A stretch of DNA of 64,000 nucleotides from Variovorax paradoxus (GTDB lineage Bacteria > Pseudomonadota > Gammaproteobacteria > Burkholderiales > Burkholderiaceae_C). Shown one piece after another: positions 34,952-48,049 of this stretch (positions are counted from its first letter, which is position 1; every line of letters begins with the position of its first letter). Under the pieces are notes generated by a model. It saw nothing but the letters and a program-made list of their open reading frames with translations, was not told where the DNA came from and did not search any database. The position numbers were made by a program, and so were the translations under genes. The DNA is taken from assembly GCF_030815975.1 (NCBI RefSeq), contig NZ_JAUSXL010000002.1, positions 4,514,501-4,578,500 on the forward strand, read 5' to 3'.

Positions 34952-37387
34952 ATGAACACAAACTTCAGTCGCTTTCGCCTGCGTAGCGTTGCCGCGGTAG
35001 TGGCCAGCGCGCTGGCGGCCACGGCAGCCTGGGCCGTCGAGCCCTTCACGGTGCGTGACATTCGCGTCGAGGGCTTGCAACGCGTCGAGCCCGGCACGAT
35101 CTTCGCATCGCTGCCGCTGCGTGTAGGCGATACCTACAGCGATGAGCGCGGCTCGGCCGCCATCCGCGCGCTGTTCGACCTGGGGTTGTTCAAGGACGTG
35201 CGCATCGACGTCAACGGCAACGTGCTGGTGGTGATCGTCGAAGAGCGTCCCACCATTGCCGATGTCGATTTCGTCGGCACCAAGGAGTTCGACAAGGCCG
35301 CGCTCCAGAAGGCATTGCGCGAAGTGGGCCTGGCCGATGGCCGCCCCTACGACAAGGCCCTGGCCGACCGTGCCGAGCAGGAGCTCAAGCGCCAGTACGT
35401 GAGCCGCAGCCTCTACAACGCGCAAGTCGTGACCACGGTCACGCCCATCGAGCGCAACCGCGTCAATCTCACGTTCACCGTCACCGAGGGCGATTCCGCG
35501 CGCATTCGCGAGGTGCGCGTGATCGGCAACAAGGCATTCAGCGAATCGACGCTGCTGAGCCTGTTCGACCAGGACAGCGGCGGCTTCATGAGCTGGTACA
35601 CCAAGTCCAACCAGTACTCGCGCTCCAAGCTCAACGCGGACCTGGAAACGCTTCGTTCGTACTACATCACGCGCGGCTATCTCGAGTTCCGCATCGATTC
35701 GACCCAGGTCGCCATCTCGCCGGACCGCCAGGACCTGTCGGTGACCGTCAACATCACCGAAGGGGAGAAGTTCGTGGTGGCCGGTGTCAAGCTCGACGGC
35801 AACTATCTCGGCCGCGACGAGGAATTCAAGTCGCTCGTGACCATCAAGCCCGGCGAGCCCTACAACGGCGAGCAGGTCACCGAAACCACCAAGGCCTTCA
35901 CCGACTACTTCGGCACCTTCGGCTATGCGTTCGCGCGCGTGCAGGCACGCCCGGAAATCGACCGCGTCAACAACCGGGTGACGCTGACCCTGCAGGCCGA
36001 ACCCTCGCGCCGCGTCTACGTGCGCCGTGTGGCCGTGGGCGGCAACGCCAAGACGCGCGACGAAGTCATCCGGCGCGAGTTCCGCCAGTTCGAGGCCTCC
36101 TGGTACGACGGCGACAAGATCAAGCTCTCGCGCGACCGCGTGGACCGCCTCGGCTTCTTCACCGAAGTGAATGTCGAAACCCAGGAGATCCCGGGCTCGC
36201 CCGACCAGGTCGACCTGGTCATCAACGTGGCGGAAAAGCCCACCGGCAGCCTGCAGCTTGGCGCGGGCTACTCCAGCGCGGAAAAGGTGGCTCTGACCTT
36301 CGGCATCTCGCAGGAGAACGTCTTCGGTTCGGGCAACTTCCTGGGAGTGCAGGTCAACACCAGCAAGTACAACCGCACGCTGTCCGTGACCACCACCGAT
36401 CCGTATTTCACGAAGGACGGCATCTCGCGCACGATCAGCCTCTATCACACGACCACGCGACCGTATTCGACCAACATCGACGGCGACTACAAACTGGTCA
36501 ACCAGGGCGCTTCGATCCGCTTTGGCGTGCCGTTCAGCGAAGTCGACACGGTCTTCTTCGGCGTCGGGCTCGAGCGCTACGCGTTCGAGCCGAACACATC
36601 GACTTCTTTCTCGGGACTCTTCACGCCGAATTCGTATCTTCGCTATTTCCAGTGCCAGAGGGATGCGACCGGCTTGTTCGTGACCGAGTGCGACCGGAAG
36701 AGCGTGTGGGGCATCCCGCTGACCATCGGCTGGGGGCGCGACAGCCGCGACAGCGCGCTGGTTCCGACCACCGGGCGCCTGCAGCGCGCCAACCTGGAGT
36801 TGGGCGTCGCCGGCGAAATGAAGTATTTCAAGACGAACTACCAATACCAGCAGTTCTTCGCGATCAACAAGCAATACACCTTTGCGATCAACGCTGACTT
36901 GGGTTATGCCAAGCCGCTCGGCGGCAAGGACTACCCGATCTTCAAGAACTTCTATGCCGGTGGCCTGGGTTCCATCCGCGGCTTCGAGCAGAACTCGCTC
37001 GGTCCGCGCGATAAGCCGCTGTTCCTGCAGACCGAAGGCGCCGCACTGGGCGGCACCAAGAAGGCCGTCTTCAACGCCGAGCTCAGCACGCCGTTCCCTG
37101 GTGCGGGCAACGACCGCACCCTGCGCCTGTACGGCTTCTTCGACGTCGGCAACGTATTCGGTTCGCGCGCCCCCGGCGTGAGCGACGAGCAGTACAAGGC
37201 CGACAAGAAGCTGCGCGCCTCGGTGGGCCTCGGGGTCAGCTGGATCTCGCCGCTGGGCCCGCTGCGCCTTGCCTACGCCTTCCCCATCAAGTCCCAAAAG
37301 GAAGTGCTGGATCCGAATACCGGCTTCATCCTGATCCCGAAGGATAGAATCCAGCGCTTGCAATTCCAGATCGGAACGTCTTTCTAA
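34952..37387 (+). CDS. bamA: Outer membrane protein assembly factor BamA
   Basis: BamA is the essential core of the machine that inserts beta-barrels into the outer membrane. The 811-residue precursor has a signal peptide ending near AAWAVEP. Five POTRA repeats follow (FTVRDIRVEGLQRVEPGTIF is the first), and then a C-terminal 16-strand barrel. The conserved loop-6 motif GSIRGFEQNSLGP is near residue 675, and the protein ends in the outer-membrane signature ...QFQIGTSF. Two cysteines (CQRDATGLFVTEC) lie in a probable surface loop. The skp gene starts directly after the stop codon. Confidence 0.97.
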   Translation: MNTNFSRFRLRSVAAVVASALAATAAWAVEPFTVRDIRVEGLQRVEPGTIFASLPLRVGDTYSDERGSAAIRALFDLGLFKDVRIDVNGNVLVVIVEERPTIADVDFVGTKEFDKAALQKALREVGLADGRPYDKALADRAEQELKRQYVSRSLYNAQVVTTVTPIERNRVNLTFTVTEGDSARIREVRVIGNKAFSESTLLSLFDQDSGGFMSWYTKSNQYSRSKLNADLETLRSYYITRGYLEFRIDSTQVAISPDRQDLSVTVNITEGEKFVVAGVKLDGNYLGRDEEFKSLVTIKPGEPYNGEQVTETTKAFTDYFGTFGYAFARVQARPEIDRVNNRVTLTLQAEPSRRVYVRRVAVGGNAKTRDEVIRREFRQFEASWYDGDKIKLSRDRVDRLGFFTEVNVETQEIPGSPDQVDLVINVAEKPTGSLQLGAGYSSAEKVALTFGISQENVFGSGNFLGVQVNTSKYNRTLSVTTTDPYFTKDGISRTISLYHTTTRPYSTNIDGDYKLVNQGASIRFGVPFSEVDTVFFGVGLERYAFEPNTSTSFSGLFTPNSYLRYFQCQRDATGLFVTECDRKSVWGIPLTIGWGRDSRDSALVPTTGRLQRANLELGVAGEMKYFKTNYQYQQFFAINKQYTFAINADLGYAKPLGGKDYPIFKNFYAGGLGSIRGFEQNSLGPRDKPLFLQTEGAALGGTKKAVFNAELSTPFPGAGNDRTLRLYGFFDVGNVFGSRAPGVSDEQYKADKKLRASVGLGVSWISPLGPLRLAYAFPIKSQKEVLDPNTGFILIPKDRIQRLQFQIGTSF

Positions 37388-37930
37388 ATGAAGCATTTGA
37401 TTCGTGCCGCCGCCGGCGCGTTGTTGATCCCCGTTTTCGCGCTGGCTGCAACACCTGCTGTCCAGGCGCAGGAAAGCTTTCGCATCGGCTTCGTGAATCC
37501 GGACCGCGTGCTGCGCGAGGCGCAGCCGGCCAAGGCGGCTCAAGCCAAGCTCGAGGCCGAATTCCTCAAGCGCGAAAAGGATCTCACGGCGCAGGGCGAA
37601 GCACTGAAGACGGCCTCCGAGCGGTTCGAGCGCGAAGCCACAACCCTTTCCGAAAGCCAGCGTACCGCACGCCAGCGCGCGCTGGTCGACCAGGACCGCG
37701 ATTTCCAGCGCCGCCGCCGCGAGTTCCAGGAAGATCTCAATGCGCGCAAGAACGAAGAGCTCCAGCAGGTCTACGAACGTGCCAACCGCGTCGTGAAGCA
37801 GGTGGCCGAGGCTGAAAAGTACGATGCCATCCTGCAGGAAGCGATCTACATCAATCCCAAGCATGACATCACGGACAAGGTGATCAAGGCCTTGAACGCC
37901 TCGACCACTGCTCCTTCGGCCGGCAAATAA
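37388..37930 (+). CDS. skp: Periplasmic chaperone Skp/OmpH
   Basis: Skp holds unfolded outer-membrane proteins on their way to BamA. The 180-residue precursor has a signal peptide ([20 protein letters not shown], cut near VQAQ). The short strand [10 protein letters not shown] is followed by a long charged coiled coil (residues 60-145) that forms the tentacles. The ATG comes directly after the bamA stop, so the pair is probably coupled. The lpxD gene follows after 14 bases. Confidence 0.93.
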   Translation: MKHLIRAAAGALLIPVFALAATPAVQAQESFRIGFVNPDRVLREAQPAKAAQAKLEAEFLKREKDLTAQGEALKTASERFEREATTLSESQRTARQRALVDQDRDFQRRRREFQEDLNARKNEELQQVYERANRVVKQVAEAEKYDAILQEAIYINPKHDITDKVIKALNASTTAPSAGK

Positions 37931-37944
37931 CGCCGCGAATCGGC

Positions 37945-38922
37945 GTGGGACTGCAGCTCGGAGCCATTGTCAGCGCCCTTGGGGGCGAGCTTCACGGGGA
38001 CCCGGTGCTGTCCATCGAACGGCTTGCGCCGCTCCAGAATGCACAGCCTGATGCGCTCAGTTTCCTGAGCCATCCCAAATACCAGCAGGAACTGGCGGCC
38101 TCCAAGGCCGCCTGCGTGATCGTTGCGCCGGCCATGCGCGAGGCCGCGGCCGCGCGCGGGGCGTTCATCGTCGCGGCCGATCCCTACCTTTATTTCGCGC
38201 GCCTCACGCAATTGTGGAAGGCGCATCACGCGCGGCCCGAGGCCGACCGCATCCATCCCTCCGCGGTGATCCATCCCGAGGCCCTGGTGGACGCCACGGT
38301 GCGCATCGGCGCCCTGTGCGTGGTGGAGCGGGGCGCGCGCATCGGCGCCGGCACGGTCCTCAAGTCGCGCGTGACGGTCAGCGAAGACTGTGTGGTCGGC
38401 GAGCGCTGCCTGCTGCATCCGGGCGTGGTGATTGGTGCCGACGGCTTCGGCCTGGCGCCGCACGAGGGCGCGTGGGTCAAGATCGAGCAGCTGGGCGCGG
38501 TGCGCATCGGCAACGATGTCGAGATCGGTGCCAATACCTGCATCGACCGCGGCGCGCTCGACGACACCGTCATCGAGGACGGCGTCAAGCTCGACAACCT
38601 GATCCAGATCGGCCACAACGTGCGCATCGGCAAGCACACGGCCATGGCCGGCTGCGTCGGCGTGGCGGGCAGCGCCATCATCGGCGCGCATTGCACCTTT
38701 GGCGGCGGCGCGATCGTGCTGGGCCATCTCACGGTGGCGGACGGGGTTCATGTGTCCGCTGCGACCGTGGTTACCCGCTCGATCCACAAGGCCGGCCAGT
38801 ACACCGGCATGTTCCCCATCGACGACAATGCCAGCTGGGAAAAGAACGCGGCAACGCTCAAGCAGTTGCACAGCCTGCGCGAACGACTCAAGGCGCTGGA
38901 AAAAGCCCCTCAGAAAAAGTGA
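37945..38922 (+). CDS. lpxD: UDP-3-O-(3-hydroxyacyl)glucosamine N-acyltransferase
   Basis: LpxD adds the second hydroxyacyl chain in lipid A synthesis. The 325-residue protein has an N-terminal uridine-binding domain and then a left-handed beta-helix of hexapeptide repeats. The segment [19 protein letters not shown] and the catalytic-His region [19 protein letters not shown] are present, followed by a C-terminal helix. The start is GTG at 37945 (MGLQLGAIV) without a strong ribosome-binding site. It is part of the conserved lpxD-fabZ-lpxA-lpxB order. Confidence 0.95.
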   Translation: MGLQLGAIVSALGGELHGDPVLSIERLAPLQNAQPDALSFLSHPKYQQELAASKAACVIVAPAMREAAAARGAFIVAADPYLYFARLTQLWKAHHARPEADRIHPSAVIHPEALVDATVRIGALCVVERGARIGAGTVLKSRVTVSEDCVVGERCLLHPGVVIGADGFGLAPHEGAWVKIEQLGAVRIGNDVEIGANTCIDRGALDDTVIEDGVKLDNLIQIGHNVRIGKHTAMAGCVGVAGSAIIGAHCTFGGGAIVLGHLTVADGVHVSAATVVTRSIHKAGQYTGMFPIDDNASWEKNAATLKQLHSLRERLKALEKAPQKK

Positions 38923-38945
38923 AGACGATGCAGGAACAGAACATC

Positions 38946-39395
38946 ATGACGACGACGCTCGATATCCATCAAATCCTCAAGCTGCTGCCCCACCGCTACC
39001 CGTTCCTGCTGGTGGATCGCGTGCTGGACATGGAAAAGGGCAAGCGCATCACGGCGCTCAAGAACGTGACGATGAACGAGCCCTTCTTCAACGGCCACTT
39101 CCCCCACCGTCCGGTGATGCCAGGCGTGCTCATGCTCGAAGCCATGGCGCAGGCGGCAGCGCTGCTGTCGTTTCATTCGCTCGACATCGTGCCCGACGAC
39201 AACACGGTCTATTACTTTGCAGCCATCGACGGCGCGCGCTTCAAGCGCCCCGTGGAGCCCGGCGACCAGCTCACGCTCCAAGTCGAAATCGAGCGCATGA
39301 AAGCCGGCATCTCCAAGTTCAAGGGCCGCGCGCTGGTGGGCAGCGAGCTGGCCTGCGAGGCCACGCTGATGTGCGCCATGCGCCAGATCAACTGA
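38946..39395 (+). CDS. fabZ: 3-hydroxyacyl-ACP dehydratase FabZ
   Basis: FabZ removes water from 3-hydroxyacyl-ACP in fatty-acid elongation and competes with LpxA/LpxD for the same substrate. The 149-residue hot-dog-fold protein has [14 protein letters not shown] near residue 12. It also has the active-site motif [20 protein letters not shown] with His and Glu near residues 50-64. I chose ATG at 38946, with AGGAA about 11 bases upstream. An in-frame ATG at 38928 would add six residues. Confidence 0.95.
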   Translation: MTTTLDIHQILKLLPHRYPFLLVDRVLDMEKGKRITALKNVTMNEPFFNGHFPHRPVMPGVLMLEAMAQAAALLSFHSLDIVPDDNTVYYFAAIDGARFKRPVEPGDQLTLQVEIERMKAGISKFKGRALVGSELACEATLMCAMRQIN

Positions 39396-39418
39396 TCTTG
39401 CGGCAGTCACGACAAGGC

Positions 39419-40207
39419 ATGACGCAGGTTCATCCCACAGCACTCATCGACCCGAAGGCACAGCTGGACGCCTCCGTTTCGGTCGGGCCCTACACCGTGA
39501 TCGGTCCGCACGTGCGGGTCGGCGCCGGCACGGCCATCGGTGCGCATTGCGTGATCGAAGGGCGCACCACCATCGGCAGCGACAACCGGATCTTTCAGTT
39601 TTCCTCGCTCGGCGCGGTGCCGCAGGACAAGAAATACGCCGGCGAACCGACCGAACTGGTCATCGGCGACCGCAACGTCATCCGCGAGTTCTGCACCTTC
39701 AACCTCGGCGTGCCGGGGGCGGGCGGCATCACGCGGGTGGGCAACGACAACTGGATCATGGCGTACACGCACATCGCGCACGACTGCCATGTCGACGACC
39801 ACACTACGCTGGCCAACAACACCACGCTGGCCGGCCACGTGCACCTGGCCGACTGGGTCACGATCGGCGGGCTGACGGGCATCCACCAGTTCGTCTCGGT
39901 CGGCGCCCATGCCATGGTCGGCTTTGCCAGCGCCGTGTCGCAGGACGTGCCCCCCTTCATGCTGGTCGACGGCAATCCGCTCGCGGTGCGTGGCTTCAAC
40001 GTCGTAGGGCTGCGCCGCCGCGATTTTTCGGCACCTCGCCTGGCCGCGGTGAAGCAGATGCACCGCCTGCTGTACCGGCAGGGCAAGACGCTCGAAGAGG
40101 CGCGCGCCGGCATCGCCGCGCTGGCTGCCGAAACGCCGGAAGCAGCCGAGGACGTGGCGCTCATGGAGCGCTTCCTGGCCCGGTCGACGCGCGGCATCGC
40201 GCGTTGA
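39419..40207 (+). CDS. lpxA: UDP-N-acetylglucosamine O-acyltransferase
   Basis: LpxA performs the first acylation of lipid A synthesis. The 262-residue protein is mostly hexapeptide repeats forming a beta-helix ([20 protein letters not shown]). The catalytic His region [19 protein letters not shown] lies near residues 119-137, and a C-terminal helical domain follows ([20 protein letters not shown]). It starts at ATG 39419, 23 bases after fabZ, and precedes lpxB by 13 bases. Confidence 0.96.
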   Translation: MTQVHPTALIDPKAQLDASVSVGPYTVIGPHVRVGAGTAIGAHCVIEGRTTIGSDNRIFQFSSLGAVPQDKKYAGEPTELVIGDRNVIREFCTFNLGVPGAGGITRVGNDNWIMAYTHIAHDCHVDDHTTLANNTTLAGHVHLADWVTIGGLTGIHQFVSVGAHAMVGFASAVSQDVPPFMLVDGNPLAVRGFNVVGLRRRDFSAPRLAAVKQMHRLLYRQGKTLEEARAGIAALAAETPEAAEDVALMERFLARSTRGIAR

Positions 40208-40220
40208 AGTAACAGGCACC

Positions 40221-41369
40221 ATGGGCAAGGACGAACAGCGGCGGTTCGCGCTGGTCGCGGGGGAGGCTTCCGGCGACCTGCTCGCGGGCCTTCTTCTCGA
40301 CGGCCTGCAGGCGCGCTGGCCGTCGCTCCAGACCGTGGGCATCGGCGGGCCCCGCATGCTTGCGCACGGGCTGCAGAGCTGGTGGCCGCAGGAAAAGCTC
40401 GCGGTGCGTGGCTACATCGAGGTTCTGCGCCACTATGCCGAAATCGCCGGCATTCGGCGCCAACTCAAGGCGCGGCTGCTGCGCGAATGGCCCGAACTCT
40501 TCATCGGCGTCGACGCTCCCGATTTCAACCTCGACCTCGAAGCCGGCCTGCGCGGCCGCGGCATGAAGACCGTGCATTTCGTCTGCCCGTCGATCTGGGC
40601 TTGGCGCGCCGACCGCATCGAAAAGATCCGGGCTGCGGCCGACCACGTGCTGTGCATCTTCCCGTTCGAGCCGGCACTGCTGGCCGAGCACGGCGTGCAG
40701 GGCAGCTACGTCGGCCATCCGCTGGCCAACGTGATCCCCATGGCGCCTGACCGCGTTGCAGCACGCACGGCCCTCGGCCTTGCGCCGGATGCACAGGTCG
40801 TGGCTCTGCTTCCCGGCAGCCGCCGTTCGGAAGTGCGCTACCTTGCCGCCCGGTTTTTTGCCGCCGCGGCGCAGATGCTGAAGGCACGGCCGGCACTCAG
40901 GTTCGTCGCGCCCATCCTGCCGGGGTTGCGCGTCGAAGTCGAGGCGCTGCTACAGGCCAGCGGCGCGGCCGGGCGGGTACAGCTGCTCGACGGCCAATCG
41001 CATGCCGCATTGGCCGCCTGCGACGTGACCCTGATCGCCAGTGGCACCGCCACGCTCGAGGCTGCGTTGTTCAAGCGGCCGATGGTCATCGCGTACAACA
41101 TGAACGCGCTGTCATGGCGCCTGATGCAGCGCAAGCAGCTCCAGCCCTGGGTCGGCCTGCCCAACATCCTGTCGCGCGAATTCGTGGTGCCCGAGCTGCT
41201 GCAGGAGGCCGCCACGCCCGAGGCGCTGGCCGCTGCCACGCTGGCCTGGCTCGATGCGCCCGAGAAAACGCAGGCGCTGCAACAAAAATTTTCAGAGCTG
41301 CACGTGCAACTGCAGCGCGATACGCCCACACTTTGCGCCGATGCGATCCAGAAAGTTCTTGAAGGCTGA
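40221..41369 (+). CDS. lpxB: Lipid-A-disaccharide synthase
   Basis: LpxB joins UDP-diacylglucosamine and lipid X into the lipid A disaccharide. The 382-residue GT19 glycosyltransferase has [16 protein letters not shown] near residue 14 and GIGGPRML. It also has [14 protein letters not shown] near residue 94, [17 protein letters not shown], and the donor-binding block [20 protein letters not shown]. It overlaps rnhB by 29 bases in another frame, an unusually long overlap for this run. Confidence 0.95.
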   Translation: MGKDEQRRFALVAGEASGDLLAGLLLDGLQARWPSLQTVGIGGPRMLAHGLQSWWPQEKLAVRGYIEVLRHYAEIAGIRRQLKARLLREWPELFIGVDAPDFNLDLEAGLRGRGMKTVHFVCPSIWAWRADRIEKIRAAADHVLCIFPFEPALLAEHGVQGSYVGHPLANVIPMAPDRVAARTALGLAPDAQVVALLPGSRRSEVRYLAARFFAAAAQMLKARPALRFVAPILPGLRVEVEALLQASGAAGRVQLLDGQSHAALAACDVTLIASGTATLEAALFKRPMVIAYNMNALSWRLMQRKQLQPWVGLPNILSREFVVPELLQEAATPEALAAATLAWLDAPEKTQALQQKFSELHVQLQRDTPTLCADAIQKVLEG

Positions 41370-42075
41370 ACAGGCGGCCCTGGTGTGGGACGCGCCGGGC
41401 CTCGTTGCGGGCGTCGATGAAGCGGGCCGCGGCCCGCTGGCCGGACCGGTCGTGGCGGCGGCCGTCATCCTGGACGACCTGCGCCCGATCCGCGGCCTGG
41501 CCGATTCCAAGACGTTGACGGCGCTGCAGCGTGAACGCCTGCACGACCAGATTCTTGCCAAGGCGCTGTGCTGCTCGGTGGGGCAGGCCAGCGTCGAGGA
41601 AATCGACACCCACAACATCCTGCAGGCCACGATGCTCGCGATGCGCCGTGCGGTCGAGGGCCTGCGCCTGAAGCCCGCCAAGGTGCTGGTCGACGGCAAC
41701 CGCCTGCCCACGCTCGACGTGCTGGCCGAGGCCATCATCAAGGGCGATGCGCGGGTCAAGGCGATTTCCGCCGCCTCGATCCTCGCCAAGGTCCACCGCG
41801 ACCGGCTGTGCGAGCAATTGCATGTCGAATTTCCGCACTACGGCTTTGCCGGCCACAAGGGCTACGGCACACCGGAGCACCTGGAGGCGCTGCAGCGCCA
41901 TGGCGCATGCGTTCATCACCGCAGGTCGTTCAGCCCGGTGGCCGCGGCGCTGGCACGCACCGCGGCGGCCGATGCGGTTGCGCTGGCCGACGCCACGATG
42001 CCGGTCCCGATGCGAATCGCAACAGTCGAAACCGCGCACCTCGATCCGGGCGCCGCGCCCCGAGCCCCGGCATGA
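41341..42075 (+). CDS. rnhB: Ribonuclease HII
   Basis: RNase HII nicks DNA at ribonucleotides and starts ribonucleotide excision repair. The 244-residue protein has the catalytic [12 protein letters not shown] near residue 25 (Asp-Glu), ADSKTL, and the third and fourth acidic positions in VLVDGNRLP and [13 protein letters not shown]. The conserved [11 protein letters not shown] follows. About 40 extra C-terminal residues (Ala-rich) extend beyond the typical end. The ATG at 41341 lies inside lpxB, and the stop overlaps the next start as ATGA. Confidence 0.94.
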   Translation: MRSRKFLKAEQAALVWDAPGLVAGVDEAGRGPLAGPVVAAAVILDDLRPIRGLADSKTLTALQRERLHDQILAKALCCSVGQASVEEIDTHNILQATMLAMRRAVEGLRLKPAKVLVDGNRLPTLDVLAEAIIKGDARVKAISAASILAKVHRDRLCEQLHVEFPHYGFAGHKGYGTPEHLEALQRHGACVHHRRSFSPVAAALARTAAADAVALADATMPVPMRIATVETAHLDPGAAPRAPA

Positions 42076-42866
42076 CCAGCCCGACTGGCGCGAGCCACAT
42101 CAGCTCGCGCGACAACCCACTGCTCAAGGACCTGCGCAAGCTGGCCCAGGACCCGGGCGCCTACCGCAGGCTCGGCCGCGTCTGGCTCGAAGGCGATCAT
42201 CTTTGCCGCGCGGCGCTTGCGCGCGGCGTCCGGCCCGCCATCGCCGTCTTTTCAGAGTCGTTCTGGCCTTCGGCTCCTGCCGAGTGGGCGAATGCTGCTA
42301 TCAAAACGGTAGTGGTCGACGACGATCTGTTGCGGGCGGTCAGCGGGCTGGAGTCGCCCGCACCGATGGGATTCGTGCTCGATCTGCCGGTGCGGCCGGC
42401 GTTGCTTCCCGACGCGCCGAGCGTGGTGCTCGACCGGCTGCAGGACGCCGGCAATGCCGGGTCCATCCTGCGCAGTGCGGCGGCCTTCGGTTTCAAGCAG
42501 GTGATCGCGCTCAAGGGCACCGTGGCGCTGTGGGCGCCGAAGGTGCTGCGTGCCGGCATGGGCGCGCATTTCGGGCTGCGGTTGATCGAAGGCGTGGAAG
42601 CCGATGCGCTCGACGAGCTGAAGGTGCCGCTGGTGGCCACCAGCTCCCACCGGGGCGACTGGCTGCACCAGGCGAGCCTGCCGCATCCTTGCGCATGGCT
42701 GCTGGGGCACGAAGGGCAGGGCGTCTCGCCCGCCCTGGAAGCCCGCGCCGGCCTTCACATCCGGATCGCGCAGCCTGGCGGCGAGGAGTCGCTGAACGTG
42801 GCGGCCGCGGCGGCGATCTGCCTGCACGCGAGCGGTGCGGCGGCGCTTGCCCAAGCGACTTCCTGA
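42072..42866 (+). CDS. TrmH family RNA 2'-O-methyltransferase
   Basis: A 264-residue SPOUT methyltransferase. An N-terminal substrate-binding domain ([25 protein letters not shown]) is followed by the knotted SAM domain with [20 protein letters not shown] near residue 125. The C-terminal motifs [11 protein letters not shown] and [17 protein letters not shown] complete it. It probably methylates a ribose in rRNA or tRNA, but the exact site is not clear from sequence. It overlaps rnhB by four bases and ends the long plus-strand run. Confidence 0.88.
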   Translation: MTSPTGASHISSRDNPLLKDLRKLAQDPGAYRRLGRVWLEGDHLCRAALARGVRPAIAVFSESFWPSAPAEWANAAIKTVVVDDDLLRAVSGLESPAPMGFVLDLPVRPALLPDAPSVVLDRLQDAGNAGSILRSAAAFGFKQVIALKGTVALWAPKVLRAGMGAHFGLRLIEGVEADALDELKVPLVATSSHRGDWLHQASLPHPCAWLLGHEGQGVSPALEARAGLHIRIAQPGGEESLNVAAAAAICLHASGAAALAQATS

Positions 42867-42940
42867 TCTACGAATGCCGCATAGGCATGGGCCGCGAATG
42901 TTTTCCGGCCTTGCGAGCCGAGAGGGCGATGCCGCCGAGC

Positions 42941-42946
42941 TACAAT
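42941..42946 (+). promoter_or_regulatory. Probable -10 of the car operon promoter
   Basis: TACAAT lies 118 bases before the carA start in the 197-bp gap after the TrmH-family gene. No good -35 is 16-18 bp upstream. The predicted leader is GC-rich with a GCGCCTGGGG/CTCCGGGCG segment. The call is tentative. Confidence 0.35.
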
Positions 42947-43063
42947 CGGGGGCTTACTCGCAATAGCGTCGCCCGGCCGCCTTTAACGCCAAAATCCCCT
43001 TGAAGCAAGTCCGCAGGCAACGCGCCTGGGGCTCCGGGCGACCGTAACCATCCGGAGAACCCA

Positions 43064-44233
43064 GTGCTTTTGTCTCTCAAGGGAAGTTTCCCGCCCGCCA
43101 TCCTGGCGCTCGCAGACGGCACGGTCTTTCAAGGCAATTCGATCGGAGCCGCCGGCTCCACGACCGGCGAGGTGGTGTTCAACACCGCCATGACCGGTTA
43201 CCAGGAAATCCTCACCGACCCGAGTTATTGCCAGCAGATCGTGACGCTCACGTATCCGCACATCGGCAACTACGGGGTCAACGGGGAAGACATCGAAGCC
43301 GACAAGATCCACGCCGCGGGCCTGATCATCAAGGACCTGCCGCTGGTCGCGTCCAACTTCCGCAAGACCGCCACGCTGAACGAATACCTCGTGGCCGGCA
43401 AGACGGTGGCCATCGCGAACATCGACACCCGCAAGCTCACGCGCCACCTGCGCACGCATGGCGCGCAAAACGGCTGCATTCTCGGCCTGGCCGAAGGCGA
43501 AGCCGTGACGCAGGCGCTGATCGACAAGGCCATTGCGGCGGCCCAGGCCGCGCCGAATATGGCCGGGCTCGACCTGGCCAAGGTGGTGTCGGTCCAGCAG
43601 ACCTACGAATGGACCGAAACCGAATGGAAGCTGGGCGCGGGCTACGGCGTTCAGATCACGCCGAAGTTCCATGTCGTGGCCTTCGACTACGGCGTCAAGA
43701 AGAACATCCTGCGCATGATCGCCCAGCGCGGCGCGCGCATCACCGTGGTGCCGGCGCAAACGCCCGCGGCCGATGTGCTCAAGCTCAAGCCCGATGGCAT
43801 CTTCCTGGCCAACGGCCCGGGCGATCCGGAGCCCTGCGACTACGCCATCAGCGCGGTTAGGGAACTGATCGAAACCGGCATTCCGACCTTCGGCATCTGC
43901 CTGGGCCACCAGATCATGGCGCTGGCTTCGGGCGCCAAGACCTTCAAGATGAAGTTCGGCCACCACGGCGCGAACCATCCGGTGAAGGACCTGGACGACG
44001 GCCGCGTGAGCATCACCAGCCAGAACCACGGCTTCGCGGTCGACGAGAAATCGCTGCCGGCCAACCTGCGTGCGACCCACATCAGCCTGTTCGACAACAC
44101 GCTGCAGGGCCTGGCGCGCACCGACAAGCCGGCGTTCTGCTTCCAGGGCCACCCGGAGGCCTCGCCCGGCCCGCACGACATCGGCTACCTGTTCGACCGC
44201 TTCACGGCGCTCATGGAGCAGGCACGTGGCTGA
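43064..44233 (+). CDS. carA: Carbamoyl-phosphate synthase small subunit
   Basis: CarA is the glutamine amidotransferase subunit supplying ammonia to CarB for arginine and pyrimidine synthesis. The 389-residue protein has [17 protein letters not shown] near residue 40, and the GATase active site [14 protein letters not shown] with Cys near residue 280. The catalytic [12 protein letters not shown] is near the C-terminus. The GTG start at 43064 has CCGGAG eight bases upstream. Its stop overlaps the start of the ORF6N gene that separates it from carB. Confidence 0.96.
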   Translation: MLLSLKGSFPPAILALADGTVFQGNSIGAAGSTTGEVVFNTAMTGYQEILTDPSYCQQIVTLTYPHIGNYGVNGEDIEADKIHAAGLIIKDLPLVASNFRKTATLNEYLVAGKTVAIANIDTRKLTRHLRTHGAQNGCILGLAEGEAVTQALIDKAIAAAQAAPNMAGLDLAKVVSVQQTYEWTETEWKLGAGYGVQITPKFHVVAFDYGVKKNILRMIAQRGARITVVPAQTPAADVLKLKPDGIFLANGPGDPEPCDYAISAVRELIETGIPTFGICLGHQIMALASGAKTFKMKFGHHGANHPVKDLDDGRVSITSQNHGFAVDEKSLPANLRATHISLFDNTLQGLARTDKPAFCFQGHPEASPGPHDIGYLFDRFTALMEQARG

Positions 44234-44783
44234 TGCACCCGCGGTGCTCGATGTCTCGGTGCTCGCCGCATTGCGCGATGCCGAGGGCAAGATCTATGTG
44301 CTGCGCGGCCTCAAGGTCATGCTGGCGCAGGACCTTGCCGCGCTCTACGGCGTCGAGACCCGGGTGTTGTTGCAGGCCATGCGCCGCAACCTCGATCGTT
44401 TTCCCGCGGATTTTGCTTTCAGCCTGGAGAACCAGGACCTCGACGCTTTGAGATCACAACTTGTGATCTCAAAACCCGAAAAGCCGGGCTCGGGCGGCGC
44501 GCGCTACCGAAGCGTGGCCTTCACCGAGCAGGGCGTGGCCATGTTGTCGAGCGTGCTGCGCAGCGAACGCGCCGTGGCCGTCAACATCGAGATCATGCGC
44601 ACCTTCGTCAAGCTGCGCAGCATGCTGTCGGAGCACGCCGACCTCAAGCGCAAGCTGAATGCGCTGGAACAGCGATACGACCAGAACTTTCGCGATGTAT
44701 TCAACGCGATCCATCAATTGATGGATGAGCCGAAGCCGGGGGCCTACAGCGGCCGCGGCATCGGTTTCACCAAGGACAAATAA
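44226..44783 (+). CDS. ORF6N domain-containing protein
   Basis: A 185-residue protein with an N-terminal ORF6N domain: [20 protein letters not shown] at residues 19-38, then [13 protein letters not shown], and the near-invariant [20 protein letters not shown] near residue 97. A helical segment ([11 protein letters not shown]) and a coiled coil follow. ORF6N is a DNA-binding domain found mostly in phages and plasmid-type loci. The function here is unknown. The GTG at 44226 overlaps the carA stop by eight bases, and the TAA lies one base before carB ATG, so it is fully embedded in the operon. A 27-bp palindrome lies within it. Confidence 0.9.
   Translation: MADAPAVLDVSVLAALRDAEGKIYVLRGLKVMLAQDLAALYGVETRVLLQAMRRNLDRFPADFAFSLENQDLDALRSQLVISKPEKPGSGGARYRSVAFTEQGVAMLSSVLRSERAVAVNIEIMRTFVKLRSMLSEHADLKRKLNALEQRYDQNFRDVFNAIHQLMDEPKPGAYSGRGIGFTKDK
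44447..44473. repeat. Perfect 27-bp palindrome inside the ORF6N gene
   Basis: TTTGAGATCACAA at 44447-44459 is the exact reverse complement of TTGTGATCTCAAA at 44461-44473, with one central base. It encodes part of the LRSQLVISK segment. It is AT-rich in a GC-rich gene and could be an operator for the encoded DNA-binding protein or an mRNA hairpin. Confidence 0.85.
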
Positions 44784-44784
44784 G

Positions 44785-48036
<3,252 letters not shown>

Positions 48037-48049
48037 GCTTGGCGCCATC

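Noticed and set aside
34946..37864. A 972-codon open frame opposite bamA and skp
   Set aside because: It crosses two clear genes and a signal-peptide region and has no recognisable domain.
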